Source: Pseudomonadota bacterium (GTDB lineage Bacteria > Pseudomonadota > Alphaproteobacteria > Caulobacterales > Caulobacteraceae). From it: a stretch of DNA of 52,813 nt. Every line of letters begins with the position of its first letter. Positions within the stretch are counted from its first letter, which is position 1. Below, in pieces: positions 32,661 through 45,111 of the stretch. A model generated the notes under the pieces. The model worked only from the letters and a program-made list of their open reading frames with translations. It was not told where the DNA came from and did no database searches. The stretch is from assembly GCA_021808285.1 (NCBI GenBank), contig JAKBBV010000016.1, forward strand, positions 1 through 52,813. The letters are read 5' to 3'. The position numbers were made by a program, and so were the translations under genes.

Positions 32661-32958
32661 TCACACCCCGGAATCGCAGGCGCCTTTGACCGACGCGCAG
32701 CGCGAGCGCTTGGCCGAACTGGCGGCGATGCCTGACGAGACGATCGACACCAGCGACATCCCCGAACTGTCCGACGAGGCGTGGGCGGCCGGTACGCGGG
32801 GGCGCTTCTACCGGCCCGTGAAGCAGCAAATCACCGCGCGCGTGGACGCCGACGTGCTGGATTGGCTGAAGTCAGAGGGGAAGGGCTACCAGGGCCGCCT
32901 GAACGCCATTCTGCGGCGGGAAATGCTGGCTTCGCTGAAGCAGGCGCGGCGGGCGTAG
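32641..32958 (+). CDS. brnA: BrnA-family antitoxin and autorepressor
   Basis: 105 residues from the ATG at 32641, overlapping brnT by 20 bases, which couples their translation. The N-terminal part contains the BrnA signature TIDTSDIPELSDEAW (about 34-48), which wraps the toxin. The C-terminal KQQITARVDADVLDWLKSEG and YQGRLNAILRREM form a ribbon-helix-helix DNA-binding fold. It should bind BrnT and repress the promoter at 32315-32343 via the TGTAATTACA palindrome. Its stop codon touches the broken end of an antisense Rhs gene remnant. Confidence 0.92.
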   Translation: MKTKTVSHTPESQAPLTDAQRERLAELAAMPDETIDTSDIPELSDEAWAAGTRGRFYRPVKQQITARVDADVLDWLKSEGKGYQGRLNAILRREMLASLKQARRA

Positions 32959-32964
32959 GGGTCG

Positions 32965-33640
32965 CCCCGCCGGTGGAGAAATACTTCACCTCGATCCCGG
33001 CAGGATTTGTGAACGCGTTGAGAGACTGAATGCTCTCCAACTCCGGCGTGGTGACAGCCCGGAACAGAGTGGTGGTATCGGCTACCCCCTCTGCAGCAAG
33101 TCCGCCCCCCTCCGCCGCAGCGGAGGCCTCGGCGCTGGCGCCGGCTCCGAGCGCTTCGATCTCCGCGGCGACGGCGAGGTCGGCGAGAGGGTCCTCGGGT
33201 CCGCCGAGGGCGGCCTCGGTGACGGCCGGCAGAATGAACGGGGCTATGCTGGGGCCGCCCAGCCAGTTGAGCAGGTTGCCGAACACGGCGGGCCAGCAGA
33301 TCAGCCCCGTGGGATCGGCGAGGTCGATGGGATCCCCATCGGCATAGGGATAGAGGTTGCCCTGGGCGGCGCCGGTCTCGCCTAGGGGATCGCGAGTGAG
33401 AAAGCGGCCGGTGATCGGGTCATAGGGCCGGTGACGGGTGAGGTAGAGGCCGCTGTCGGGGTCCTGGAAGGTTCCGGAATAGGCGAAATCGGTGACCGGC
33501 GGGGCGGACTGCAGCGGCGCGCCATAGGGGTCATAGTCATAGGCCGGGGCCGAACTCGCAGAGAAGGCGCGGCGCACCGAGCCCGTGCGATCCAGGGCAT
33601 AGTACAGCGAGGCCGGCGCGGCGCCGGGGACTCGAGCCGC
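32965..33640 (-). pseudogene. Rhs-family polymorphic toxin, C-terminal remnant truncated at both ends
   Basis: The minus strand encodes YYALDRTGSVRRAF, a YDYDPYGAPL repeat, GTFQDPDSGLYLTRHRPYDP, ITGRFLTRDPLGE and NLYPYADGDPIDLADPTGL, the conserved end of the Rhs core barrel. A divergent toxin tip follows, including TTLFRAVTTPELESIQSLNA and FTNPAGIEVKYFST. The tip stops after about 100 residues, where it abuts brnA, so most of the toxin domain is missing. The upstream Rhs body is also missing and replaced by an IS fragment. No start codon of its own is visible. The tip sequence looks like an ADP-ribosyltransferase-type toxin start, but this is a guess. Confidence 0.85.
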
Positions 33641-33752
33641 CCCGCCGCCTTCAGCTTGAACTCCCGGCTGAAACGTCGTCGCTCCACCTTGGACATCCGT
33701 TCTCCTCGTCGAAGAACTGTTCCTGTTTTCCCTGTATCACCCGAGGGGTTCA
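33636..33752 (-). mobile_element. IS3-family-like insertion sequence, left-end fragment with start of orfA
   Basis: The minus strand begins at 33752 with TGAACCCCTCGGGTGATACA, resembling the terminal repeats of IS3-family (IS51/IS2-like) elements. It then has AGGAGA and an ATG at 33696 opening MSKVERRRFSREFKLKA with AGRLES after it, the N-terminus of an OrfA transposase. Family similarity stops at about 33636, where the sequence joins Rhs code in another frame. Everything else of the element is lost. Confidence 0.75.
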
Positions 33753-33817
33753 CTTCGGTCGTCGAAGTCGCCCCGCCCCACCTTGAGCCCCCCGCCCCCG
33801 GGGGGTAATCACTCACC

Positions 33818-35635
33818 ATGCGCCAGACCTTCGACGACACCGTGGAGCGCGACTTCGGGCCGCGCCACGCCCCGCTCATCCGCCAGGCCATGACGGCCCA
33901 GGGCCTCGACGGGTTCATCGTCCCGCACGAGGACGAGCACCAGAACGAGTACCTGCCCGAGGCCAATGACCGGCTCGCCTGGGCCACGGGCTTTTCCGGC
34001 TCGGCCGGGGCGGCGGTGATCCTGCGCGAGGAGGCGGCGATCTTCGTCGACGGTCGCTACGCCATTCAGGTGCGCGACCAGGTGGACCCGAATGTCTATG
34101 AGATCCGCGACCTGATCGAGGGCGGTCCCCCCGCCTATCTGCGCGAGAAGAGCCGGGCCGGCTGGACCATCGGTTATGACCCGCGCCTGCACAGCCCCGA
34201 GGCCCTGGCGCGCCTGGACGAGGCGGTGCGCGGCGCCGGCGCCAAGCTCGCCCCGGTGAGCCCCAATCCCCTGGACGAAGCCTGGGGCCGGGCCCGGCCG
34301 CCCCAGCCCAAGGCGCCGGTGGTTCCCCACCCGCTCGCCTATGCCGGCGAGGACTCCGCCGCCAAGCGCGCGCGCCTGGGCCGCGATCTGGCCTCGGCGG
34401 GGGCGGAGGTGGCGGTGCTCACCGCGCCGGCCTCCATCGCCTGGCTGTTCAATATCCGTGGCGGAGATGTGCGCCGCACGCCCCTGCCGCTGGGCCAGTC
34501 CCTGCTGCGCGCCGACGGAACCGCGACCCTGTTCCTCGATCCGGACAAGGTGACGGCGGACCTGCCGGCCTGGCTGGGCAACGAGGTGGCCCTGGCGAGC
34601 CCCGACGACCTCGCGCCGGCCCTGGCCGCGCTCAAGGGCGTCAAGGTGCTGGCCGACCCCGCCCTGACCTCGGCCTGGTATGTCGAGACCCTGGAGCGGG
34701 CCGGCGCGTCGGTCATCCGCGGCGCCGATCCCACCACCCTGCCCCGGGCCTGCAAGAACGCCGTGGAGATCGAGGGCTCGCGCCGCGCCCATGCCCGCGA
34801 CGGAGCGGCGCTGAGCCGGTTCCTGCACTGGCTGGCCACCGAGGGTCAGGTCAACCCGCCGGACGAGCTTGAGGCGGTGACCCGGCTGGAGGCGTTCCGC
34901 GACGCCACCGGCGCGCTCAAGGACCTCTCCTTCGACACCATCGCCGGGGCCATGGGCAATGGCGCCATCTGCCACTATCGGCCCACCCGCCGGCTGAACA
35001 CCCGCGCGCAGCCGGGGTCCCTGCTGCTGGTGGATTCGGGGGGGCAGTATCTGGACGGCACCACCGATGTGACCCGCACCGTGGCCATCGGCGAGCCGAG
35101 CCGCGAGATGTGCGAGCGCTTCACCCTGGTGCTCAAGGGGCATCTGGCGCTCAGCCGGGTGCGCTTTCCCGCCGGGACCACCGGATCGGCCCTGGACGCC
35201 CTGGCGCGCTTGCCCCTGTGGTCGGCGGGGCTGGACTATGACCACGGCACCGGCCACGGGGTCGGCTCCTATCTGGGCGTGCACGAGGGCCCGCACCGGA
35301 TCGCCAAGATCCCCAATCTGGTTCCGCTCCAGCCCGGCATGATCGTCTCCAACGAGCCGGGCTTCTACAAGGCGGGCGAATACGGCATCCGCATCGAGAA
35401 CCTGCAGTTCGTCACGGAGCCGGCCCCGATCCCGGGCGGCGAGCGGCCGATGATGGGCTTCGAGGCCCTGACCCTGGCGCCCATCGACCGGCGCCTGATC
35501 GTGGCGGACATGCTGAGCCCGGAGGAGCGCGAACAGCTCGACGCCTATCACGCCCGGGTCCTGGAGGTGGTCGGCCCTCAGGTGGAGCCCTCAGTTCAGG
35601 CCTGGCTGGAAGAGGTCTGCGCGCCGATCGCCTGA
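33818..35635 (+). CDS. pepP: Xaa-Pro aminopeptidase (aminopeptidase P, long three-domain form)
   Basis: 605 residues: two creatinase-like N-terminal domains (about 1-150 and 150-310) and a pita-bread metallopeptidase domain (about 310-545), plus a C-terminal extension. Metal ligands are visible in LLVDSGGQYLDGTTDVTRT (the two Asp of the site), HGTGHGVG, NEPGFYKAGEYG and a later IRIENL glutamate. It removes N-terminal residues preceding proline. The length matches the cytosolic animal-type APP1 form rather than the 440-residue E. coli PepP. The ATG lies 65 bp right of the IS terminus, so the element may have replaced part of its promoter. Confidence 0.93.
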   Translation: MRQTFDDTVERDFGPRHAPLIRQAMTAQGLDGFIVPHEDEHQNEYLPEANDRLAWATGFSGSAGAAVILREEAAIFVDGRYAIQVRDQVDPNVYEIRDLIEGGPPAYLREKSRAGWTIGYDPRLHSPEALARLDEAVRGAGAKLAPVSPNPLDEAWGRARPPQPKAPVVPHPLAYAGEDSAAKRARLGRDLASAGAEVAVLTAPASIAWLFNIRGGDVRRTPLPLGQSLLRADGTATLFLDPDKVTADLPAWLGNEVALASPDDLAPALAALKGVKVLADPALTSAWYVETLERAGASVIRGADPTTLPRACKNAVEIEGSRRAHARDGAALSRFLHWLATEGQVNPPDELEAVTRLEAFRDATGALKDLSFDTIAGAMGNGAICHYRPTRRLNTRAQPGSLLLVDSGGQYLDGTTDVTRTVAIGEPSREMCERFTLVLKGHLALSRVRFPAGTTGSALDALARLPLWSAGLDYDHGTGHGVGSYLGVHEGPHRIAKIPNLVPLQPGMIVSNEPGFYKAGEYGIRIENLQFVTEPAPIPGGERPMMGFEALTLAPIDRRLIVADMLSPEEREQLDAYHARVLEVVGPQVEPSVQAWLEEVCAPIA

Positions 35636-35644
35636 GGGGCGGGA

Positions 35645-36535
35645 TCAGAGTTTGTCCGGGGCCCAGACGAATCCCTGGCCCTTGGCCTCTATGTGGCCCA
35701 CGCCCGGAAACGGGAAGTGCGGAGCGAACACCCATTCGTGCGTGGCGGCCATGCGCAGCAGCACCGCGCGGCGAGAGGCGCGGCCGGCGGCGCGGTCCTG
35801 ATCATAGGAGATATCCCAGTCCGGACGGGCCAGGGAGACGATGGCGCTGTGGGCGGAATCGCCGATATCCATGAGCCGCGCCTTGCCCGAGGCGATCTCA
35901 TAGCCGGTATGGCCGGGCGTATGGCCATAGAGCGCCACCGCGCGCACACCCGGGACCACCTCGACGCCCGGCTCGAAGGGCCGCACCTGGGGCCCGATCA
36001 GGGCCACGAGCGCCTTGGCTCGGGCCTGGCCGCGCATGAAGGCCCATTCCCGGTTCGACATGTGGATCACGGCATGAGGGAAGGCGAGAGCGCCGTCTCC
36101 CGTGGCCAGGCCGCCCACATGGTCGAAATGGCTGTGGGTGATGAAGATGTCGGTGACCTGATCCGGCTTGACCCCCGCCAGGGCTAGGCTGGCGACGAGC
36201 TGGCCGTTCACGGTCGGGCCAAGACCCGTATCGAACAGCATGACGCGCCCGTCTCCCCGGACCAGGAGGGCGTCGACGCCCAGAGCGATCCTGTCCGTGG
36301 GCGCCCCCGCCGCCGCCAGCACCTGCGCCACCGCCGCCGGCCCGACGCCGACCCCGAACACCGCGCCGTCATTGGGCACGACATTCTGCAGATCGCGCAG
36401 GGCGGTGAGGCGCAGGCGGCCAAGCCGGAAGCTCTCCGCCGCCGGCGGGGTGGGGGCCGGCGCCGCCTGGGCCTGAACGAAGGCCGCTCCCAGCAGCATG
36501 AGGCCCGCGAGCAGTGGCGAAAGGGACCGGGTCAT
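35645..36535 (-). CDS. Exported metallo-beta-lactamase-fold hydrolase
   Basis: 296 residues from the ATG at 36535. The signal peptide is about 1-24 (ends VQAQA). The MBL motif THSHFDHVGG (H134, H136, D138, H139) and downstream YGHTPGHTGYEI and DIGDSAHSA complete the dinuclear zinc site. It is most like the broad 'MBL-fold hydrolase/quorum-quenching-like lactonase' group rather than true beta-lactamases; the substrate is unknown. Stop is 9 bp from the convergent pepP stop. Confidence 0.87.
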   Translation of the reverse strand: MTRSLSPLLAGLMLLGAAFVQAQAAPAPTPPAAESFRLGRLRLTALRDLQNVVPNDGAVFGVGVGPAAVAQVLAAAGAPTDRIALGVDALLVRGDGRVMLFDTGLGPTVNGQLVASLALAGVKPDQVTDIFITHSHFDHVGGLATGDGALAFPHAVIHMSNREWAFMRGQARAKALVALIGPQVRPFEPGVEVVPGVRAVALYGHTPGHTGYEIASGKARLMDIGDSAHSAIVSLARPDWDISYDQDRAAGRASRRAVLLRMAATHEWVFAPHFPFPGVGHIEAKGQGFVWAPDKL

Positions 36536-36700
36536 GGGCGCGTCCTCGAAAATGACGGGGGAGAAGGGGCCAAGGCGCAAGTTTTGCGCTCTCAGGCGCC
36601 CTCCGTCGAGACCTCAGACCTGGCCCCGTGGTGGAGATTGCCATTCCGCCCATTGGGCGCATAATCCGTTGCGAGGGACGTGCGAGAACGGAGAAGCCCC

Positions 36701-41209
<4,509 letters not shown>

Positions 41210-41238
41210 GGCTCAGTATGGCCGCGATCTTCGCCGTC

Positions 41239-42237
41239 TCAAAGGCCGAGCACGCCGTGCAGCAGGTCGTGTTTCTTGGCCTTGGCGGCGGCCTTCTTCG
41301 CGGCCGCGCCGGCGGGCGGAACAGCCGGCGAAACGGCTGAGGCGGCGCCCGCCTCCGCCAACTCCTCCACCGGCGGCGGCGCAATTTCCGCGCCGACCTT
41401 TCCGCGACTGAGCAAGGGGATACGCGGCAGGCTTGTGGTGCCCGGCGTCAGGGAGGGCCGCAGACCGCGCGAGGTCATGAGGTCATAGGCCTCCTTGTAC
41501 CAATAGGAGCCGGGATAGTTGTAACCCAGCACCGCGGCGTTGCGCTTGGCGTCGTCGAGAAGACCCAGGGTCAGATCGGCCTCGACGAGACGCTCCAGGG
41601 CTTCGGGGGCGTGGGTGGTGGTCTGGTACTTGTCGACCACGGTCTGAAAACGGCCCAGCGCGGATATCGGCTCGCCATTGCGCAGATAGAAGCGACCGAT
41701 GGTCATCTCCTTGCCGGCCAGCTGGTCCTCCACCATGTCCAGCTTCAGCTTGGCGTCCACGGCGTAGGCGCTCTGAGGGTAGAGACGCAGGATGTCGCGC
41801 AAAGCGACCTCCGCCTGCTGGGCGGTGGCCTGGTCGCGGTTCACGTCGACGATCTGCTCGAAGTAGCAGACCGCCCGCAGGTAGAAGGCGTAGGGCGTGG
41901 CCACATTTCCGGGATAGAGGGCGATGAACTGGTTGGCGTCCGAGATCGCCTCGGCATAGTCGTCCAGTTCATAGTGGGCATAGGCGGTCATCAGCATCGA
42001 GCGACGCGCCCACTCCGAATAGGGGTGCTGACGTTCGACCTCGTGGAAATAGTTCACCGCATCCTTCCACTGATGCATGTCGAGATTGTGCGCCCCGGTG
42101 GAATAGAGCAGCTCTACCGGACGCTCCTGGAAGGCGACCGTCGGCGATTTCTTCTTGAACAGGGCACAGCCCCCGAGGGCGAGAAGCGCCGTCAGGCCCA
42201 GCGCCAGAGGCATGGAGGGACGCAGGTGAGACCGCAA
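41239..42237 (-). CDS. bamD: Outer membrane assembly lipoprotein BamD
   Basis: 332 residues from the TTG at 42237, chosen because AAGGAA lies about 9 bases upstream and it supplies basic residues before the hydrophobic core; an ATG at 42213 is the alternative. Lipobox LGGC gives a lipid-anchored mature N-terminus followed by ALFKKK. Five TPR-like repeats (about 40-250), including ELLYSTGAHNLDMHQWKDAVNYF and QHPYSEWARRSMLMTAYAHYE, form the BamD fold that binds BamA. The last 80 residues are a lysine/alanine-rich tail. It works at the inner face of the outer membrane in barrel assembly. Confidence 0.93.
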   Translation of the reverse strand: MRSHLRPSMPLALGLTALLALGGCALFKKKSPTVAFQERPVELLYSTGAHNLDMHQWKDAVNYFHEVERQHPYSEWARRSMLMTAYAHYELDDYAEAISDANQFIALYPGNVATPYAFYLRAVCYFEQIVDVNRDQATAQQAEVALRDILRLYPQSAYAVDAKLKLDMVEDQLAGKEMTIGRFYLRNGEPISALGRFQTVVDKYQTTTHAPEALERLVEADLTLGLLDDAKRNAAVLGYNYPGSYWYKEAYDLMTSRGLRPSLTPGTTSLPRIPLLSRGKVGAEIAPPPVEELAEAGAASAVSPAVPPAGAAAKKAAAKAKKHDLLHGVLGL

Positions 42238-42356
42238 GCCGTGGAGTTCCTTTCGAAGTCCGCCGCCATCCCGCCCGGACAGGCAGGCTCTACACCAGCC
42301 AGGGCGGTCCGCCAATCGGCCAAAGGCGCAGGATCCGTCGGTCCAGCGGGCCGATT

Positions 42357-43247
42357 TCAGTGGGCGGCGCGCCGCTCCGAAAGCTCGACCTCACGCCAGG
42401 CCGCCGGTCTGGCCAACAGGGCTCGGACCAGGGCGTTGTTGAGAGCGTGGCCGCTATAGCGGCCCTCGTAGCGTCCCAGGATGGGATGTCCGAGCAGAGC
42501 CAGGTCGCCGAGCGCATCGAGCATCTTATGGCGCACGAAATCATCGGGCCGGGCCAGAGCCTCGGGGTTGAGCACCCGGTCCCCGTCGACGACGATGGTG
42601 TTGTCGAGGTCGCCGCCGCGGGCGAGACCCATCTTCCTCAGCATCTCCACCTCGTGCAGGAAGCCGAAGGTGCGGGCGGCGGCCAGTTCGACGCGGAAAC
42701 CGGCCTCGGTGATGGCCAGATCAAGGGATTGGCGGCCGATGGCGGCGCTGGGGAAGGCGATCTCGAACGCGATCTCGAGACCGTCGGCCGGGCCAAGGCT
42801 CGCGCGCTTGTCGCCCTCCTCCACCACGACCTCCTCCAGGACCTGAATGTAACGGCGTGGCGCGGACTGGGCGCGATGACCGGCGGCGTCCAGGGCCGCG
42901 ACCACGGGCGCGCAGGAGCCATCCATGATCGGAATCTCGGGCCCGTCGACGCGCACGATCACATTGTCGAGGCCGAGGCTCGCCAGAGCGGCCATGAGGT
43001 GCTCAACGGTGGAGACCGTGGTCCCCGCCGCGTTTCCGATCACGGTGCCGAGCCGGGTTTCGCACACCGCCTCGGCCGCAGCGGGAACCCGCGCGACGCC
43101 GCCCGCCAGATCGGTGCGGACGAAGACGACGCCATGATCGGGCGGAGCAGGTTCGACCACCACCTGCGCGGCGACGCCGCTATGGACGCCAACCCCCCGG
43201 AAGCGGGCCGGCGAAGCCAAGCTGTGCTGGACGGCGGGATCCTTCAC
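42357..43247 (-). CDS. lpxC: UDP-3-O-acyl-N-acetylglucosamine deacetylase
   Basis: 296 residues from a GTG with AAGAGGATCTC upstream. It catalyses the committed step of lipid A synthesis. Zinc-site motifs: VEHLMAAL (H83) and FVRHKMLDALGDLALLG (H and D ligands); also GVGVHSGVAAQV and the hydrophobic-tunnel motifs FGFLHEVEMLRKMG. The catalytic histidine lies in GRYEGRYSGHALNNALV. It lies downstream of ftsZ after a 198-bp gap, as in Caulobacter, so lipid A and division genes are linked. Confidence 0.96.
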   Translation of the reverse strand: MKDPAVQHSLASPARFRGVGVHSGVAAQVVVEPAPPDHGVVFVRTDLAGGVARVPAAAEAVCETRLGTVIGNAAGTTVSTVEHLMAALASLGLDNVIVRVDGPEIPIMDGSCAPVVAALDAAGHRAQSAPRRYIQVLEEVVVEEGDKRASLGPADGLEIAFEIAFPSAAIGRQSLDLAITEAGFRVELAAARTFGFLHEVEMLRKMGLARGGDLDNTIVVDGDRVLNPEALARPDDFVRHKMLDALGDLALLGHPILGRYEGRYSGHALNNALVRALLARPAAWREVELSERRAAH

Positions 43248-43409
43248 GAGATCCTCTTGAAAGAGCGCGCGTCGGAGACGATTCCACCGCCTGCGTCCCG
43301 AGACCTTTAAGGCGCGTCAGAAACCCTGACCAGACCCCTCTTTACCAGACGCGCCCAGGCCAGACGCGCCCTGAGGACGCACCCTGAGGACGCGCCTCGA
43401 CCGGACTCC

Positions 43410-43439
43410 CCGCGGCGGGCGCAAAGGGCCGCCCCGCGG
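43410..43439 (-). terminator. GC-rich hairpin after ftsZ
   Basis: CCGCGGCGG pairs with CCGCCCCGCGG (2-base bulge) around an 8-10 base loop, just past the ftsZ stop; no T-run. Next to it (43344-43395) are short tandem direct repeats: CAGACGCGCC twice and CTGAGGACGC twice. Confidence 0.35.
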
Positions 43440-43445
43440 CGAGGA

Positions 43446-44879
43446 TCAATTGGCGAGACGCCGCAGGAACGAGGGGATCTCCAGGTCCGAATATTGCGGA
43501 TCCTCCTGCTCTTCCACGGCCTCCGCCGGGAGGGCGCCCCCGGTCGGCCGCGCCGGCAGGGCGCGGGAGGGCTCGGTGCGGGGACGACCGCCGAACATGC
43601 GCAGGAACCCGCCCTTGGCCTTGCGCTCCTCCGCATAGGGATTGGCCGCGAAGATCGGGGCCTCAGCCTCCGCGGCGAGGTCCGGCGCGCCGGGGGCCGG
43701 GGCATTCGCGGCCGGGACGTCGAACAGCAGGGCGGGTTGCGGCGCCTCGTCGGCCGCCATGGCTGCGACCGGCTCCGGCTCGATCGCCGGCGCGGGTGTC
43801 ACGAGGTCCAGCGGCGGCTCGATCTCCTCGGCACGCGGGGGCGCAGGCGGCGCCGCCTCAGCACGGGCCTGGACTGCGCGGCCCTGTTCATAAGTCTCGA
43901 TCGCCGCGATCGAGGCGCCGTCCATTCCCGTCGCCACCACGGAGACTCTCACCAGGCCCTCAAGCGCCGGGTCGAAGGCGGCGCCGAAGATGATGTTGGC
44001 CTCGGAGTCCACCTGGCTGGAAATGGCGTTGGCGGCTTCGTCGACCTCAAGCAGGGTCATGTCGAGGCCGCCGGTGATGTTCACCAGAACCGCCTTGGCG
44101 CCCTTCAGCGTGACCTCGTCGAGCAGCGGGTTCTGAATGGCGTTCTCCGCCGCCATAAGGGCGCGCCCTTCGCCCGCGGCCTCGCCGGTGCCCATCATCG
44201 CCTTGCCCATCTCGGTCATCACGGTGCGGACATCGGCGAAGTCGAGATTGATCAGGCCCGGCAGCACCATGAGATCGGTGATCGAGCGAACACCCGAGTG
44301 AAGCACCTGGTCGGCCATGGCGAAGGCCTCGGTGAAGGTCGTGCGCTCATTGGCGACGCGGAACAGGTTCTGGTTGGGAATGACGATCAGCGTGTCGACA
44401 TAACGCTGCAGCTCCGAGATCCCCGCATCGGCCAGGCGCATGCGATGGCGGCCCTCGAAGTGGAAGGGCTTGGTGACCACGCCCACGGTGAGAATGCCCC
44501 GCTCCCGCGCGCACTTGGCGATGATCGGCCCGGCGCCGGTGCCGGTGCCCCCGCCCATGCCGGCGGTGATGAAGACCATGTGCGCGCCGTCGAGATGCTC
44601 GCCGATCTCGATCGCCGACTCCTCGGCCGCCGACATGCCGACCTCGGGATGGGCGCCGGCGCCGAGGCCCTGGGTGACATTGGCTCCGAGCTGGATGCGC
44701 CGGTCGGTCTTGGAGAAGGCCAGTTGTTGCGCGTCCGTATTGGCGACCACGAACTCCACGCCCTGGAGCCCGGACTCGATCATGTTGTTCACGGCATTGC
44801 CGCCGGCGCCGCCGACGCCGAACACCACGATGCGCGGCTTGAGTTCTTTCGTGACGGGAGCGAATGCCTTGAATGACAT
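43446..44879 (-). CDS. ftsZ: Cell division GTPase FtsZ
   Basis: 477 residues. The tubulin-like GTPase domain has [12 protein letters not shown] (22-33), the signature GGGTGTGAG (109-117) and the T7 synergy loop [11 protein letters not shown]. The core ends at about 320 and is followed by a long disordered linker (about 325-460, rich in A, P and E), as in Caulobacter FtsZ. The conserved C-terminal peptide [12 protein letters not shown] binds FtsA. It builds the cytokinetic ring at midcell. Upstream are a perfect CtrA box and five GANTC sites (44908-45108), so cell-cycle-controlled expression is likely. Confidence 0.98.
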   Translation of the reverse strand: MSFKAFAPVTKELKPRIVVFGVGGAGGNAVNNMIESGLQGVEFVVANTDAQQLAFSKTDRRIQLGANVTQGLGAGAHPEVGMSAAEESAIEIGEHLDGAHMVFITAGMGGGTGTGAGPIIAKCARERGILTVGVVTKPFHFEGRHRMRLADAGISELQRYVDTLIVIPNQNLFRVANERTTFTEAFAMADQVLHSGVRSITDLMVLPGLINLDFADVRTVMTEMGKAMMGTGEAAGEGRALMAAENAIQNPLLDEVTLKGAKAVLVNITGGLDMTLLEVDEAANAISSQVDSEANIIFGAAFDPALEGLVRVSVVATGMDGASIAAIETYEQGRAVQARAEAAPPAPPRAEEIEPPLDLVTPAPAIEPEPVAAMAADEAPQPALLFDVPAANAPAPGAPDLAAEAEAPIFAANPYAEERKAKGGFLRMFGGRPRTEPSRALPARPTGGALPAEAVEEQEDPQYSDLEIPSFLRRLAN

Positions 44880-44907
44880 GGACTTTACCGTGACCTCCGC
44901 GGGCTCC

Positions 44908-45108
44908 GATTCCTACGCGCGATCGCTTCGCCGGTTTGGCCCTTTTTCGCCGGGTGAAGCGATAGGAGGCTCAAGACGCTTAATCGACCGTTAACCGCAT
45001 AAAGCGAGTCGCGGCGGCGTCGAGCCCTTGGCGGACCGCGTTGTGTCGAAAATTCAAGGACTCAGGCCGCGCCAGGGCCCTGGCGAGGGCCGAATCGGGC
45101 GTGGACTC
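44908..45108 (-). promoter_or_regulatory. ftsZ control region: five CcrM sites
   Basis: GANTC sites at 44908 (GATTC), 45006 (GAGTC), 45059 (GACTC), 45092 (GAATC) and 45104 (GACTC) in the ftsA-ftsZ gap of 232 bp, where about 0.6 would be expected at roughly 70% GC. In Caulobacter, CcrM methylation of such sites activates ftsZ through GcrA. Confidence 0.7.
44980..44994 (-). promoter_or_regulatory. CtrA box (TTAA-N7-TTAA) upstream of ftsZ
   Basis: TTAA at 44980-44983, seven bases, TTAA at 44991-44994, a perfect match to the CtrA consensus. It lies about 100 bp upstream of the ftsZ start. In Caulobacter CtrA represses ftsZ transcription in swarmer cells. Confidence 0.85.
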
Positions 45109-45111
45109 TAT

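Noticed and set aside
32641-33030. BrnA as the immunity protein of the Rhs toxin
   Set aside because: BrnA pairs with BrnT by family and overlap; Rhs immunity genes lie downstream on the same strand, whereas brnA is antisense.
33809-35551. 580-codon open frame antisense to pepP
   Set aside because: Composition is Gly/Arg/His-rich shadow sequence; pepP on the other strand has all metal ligands.
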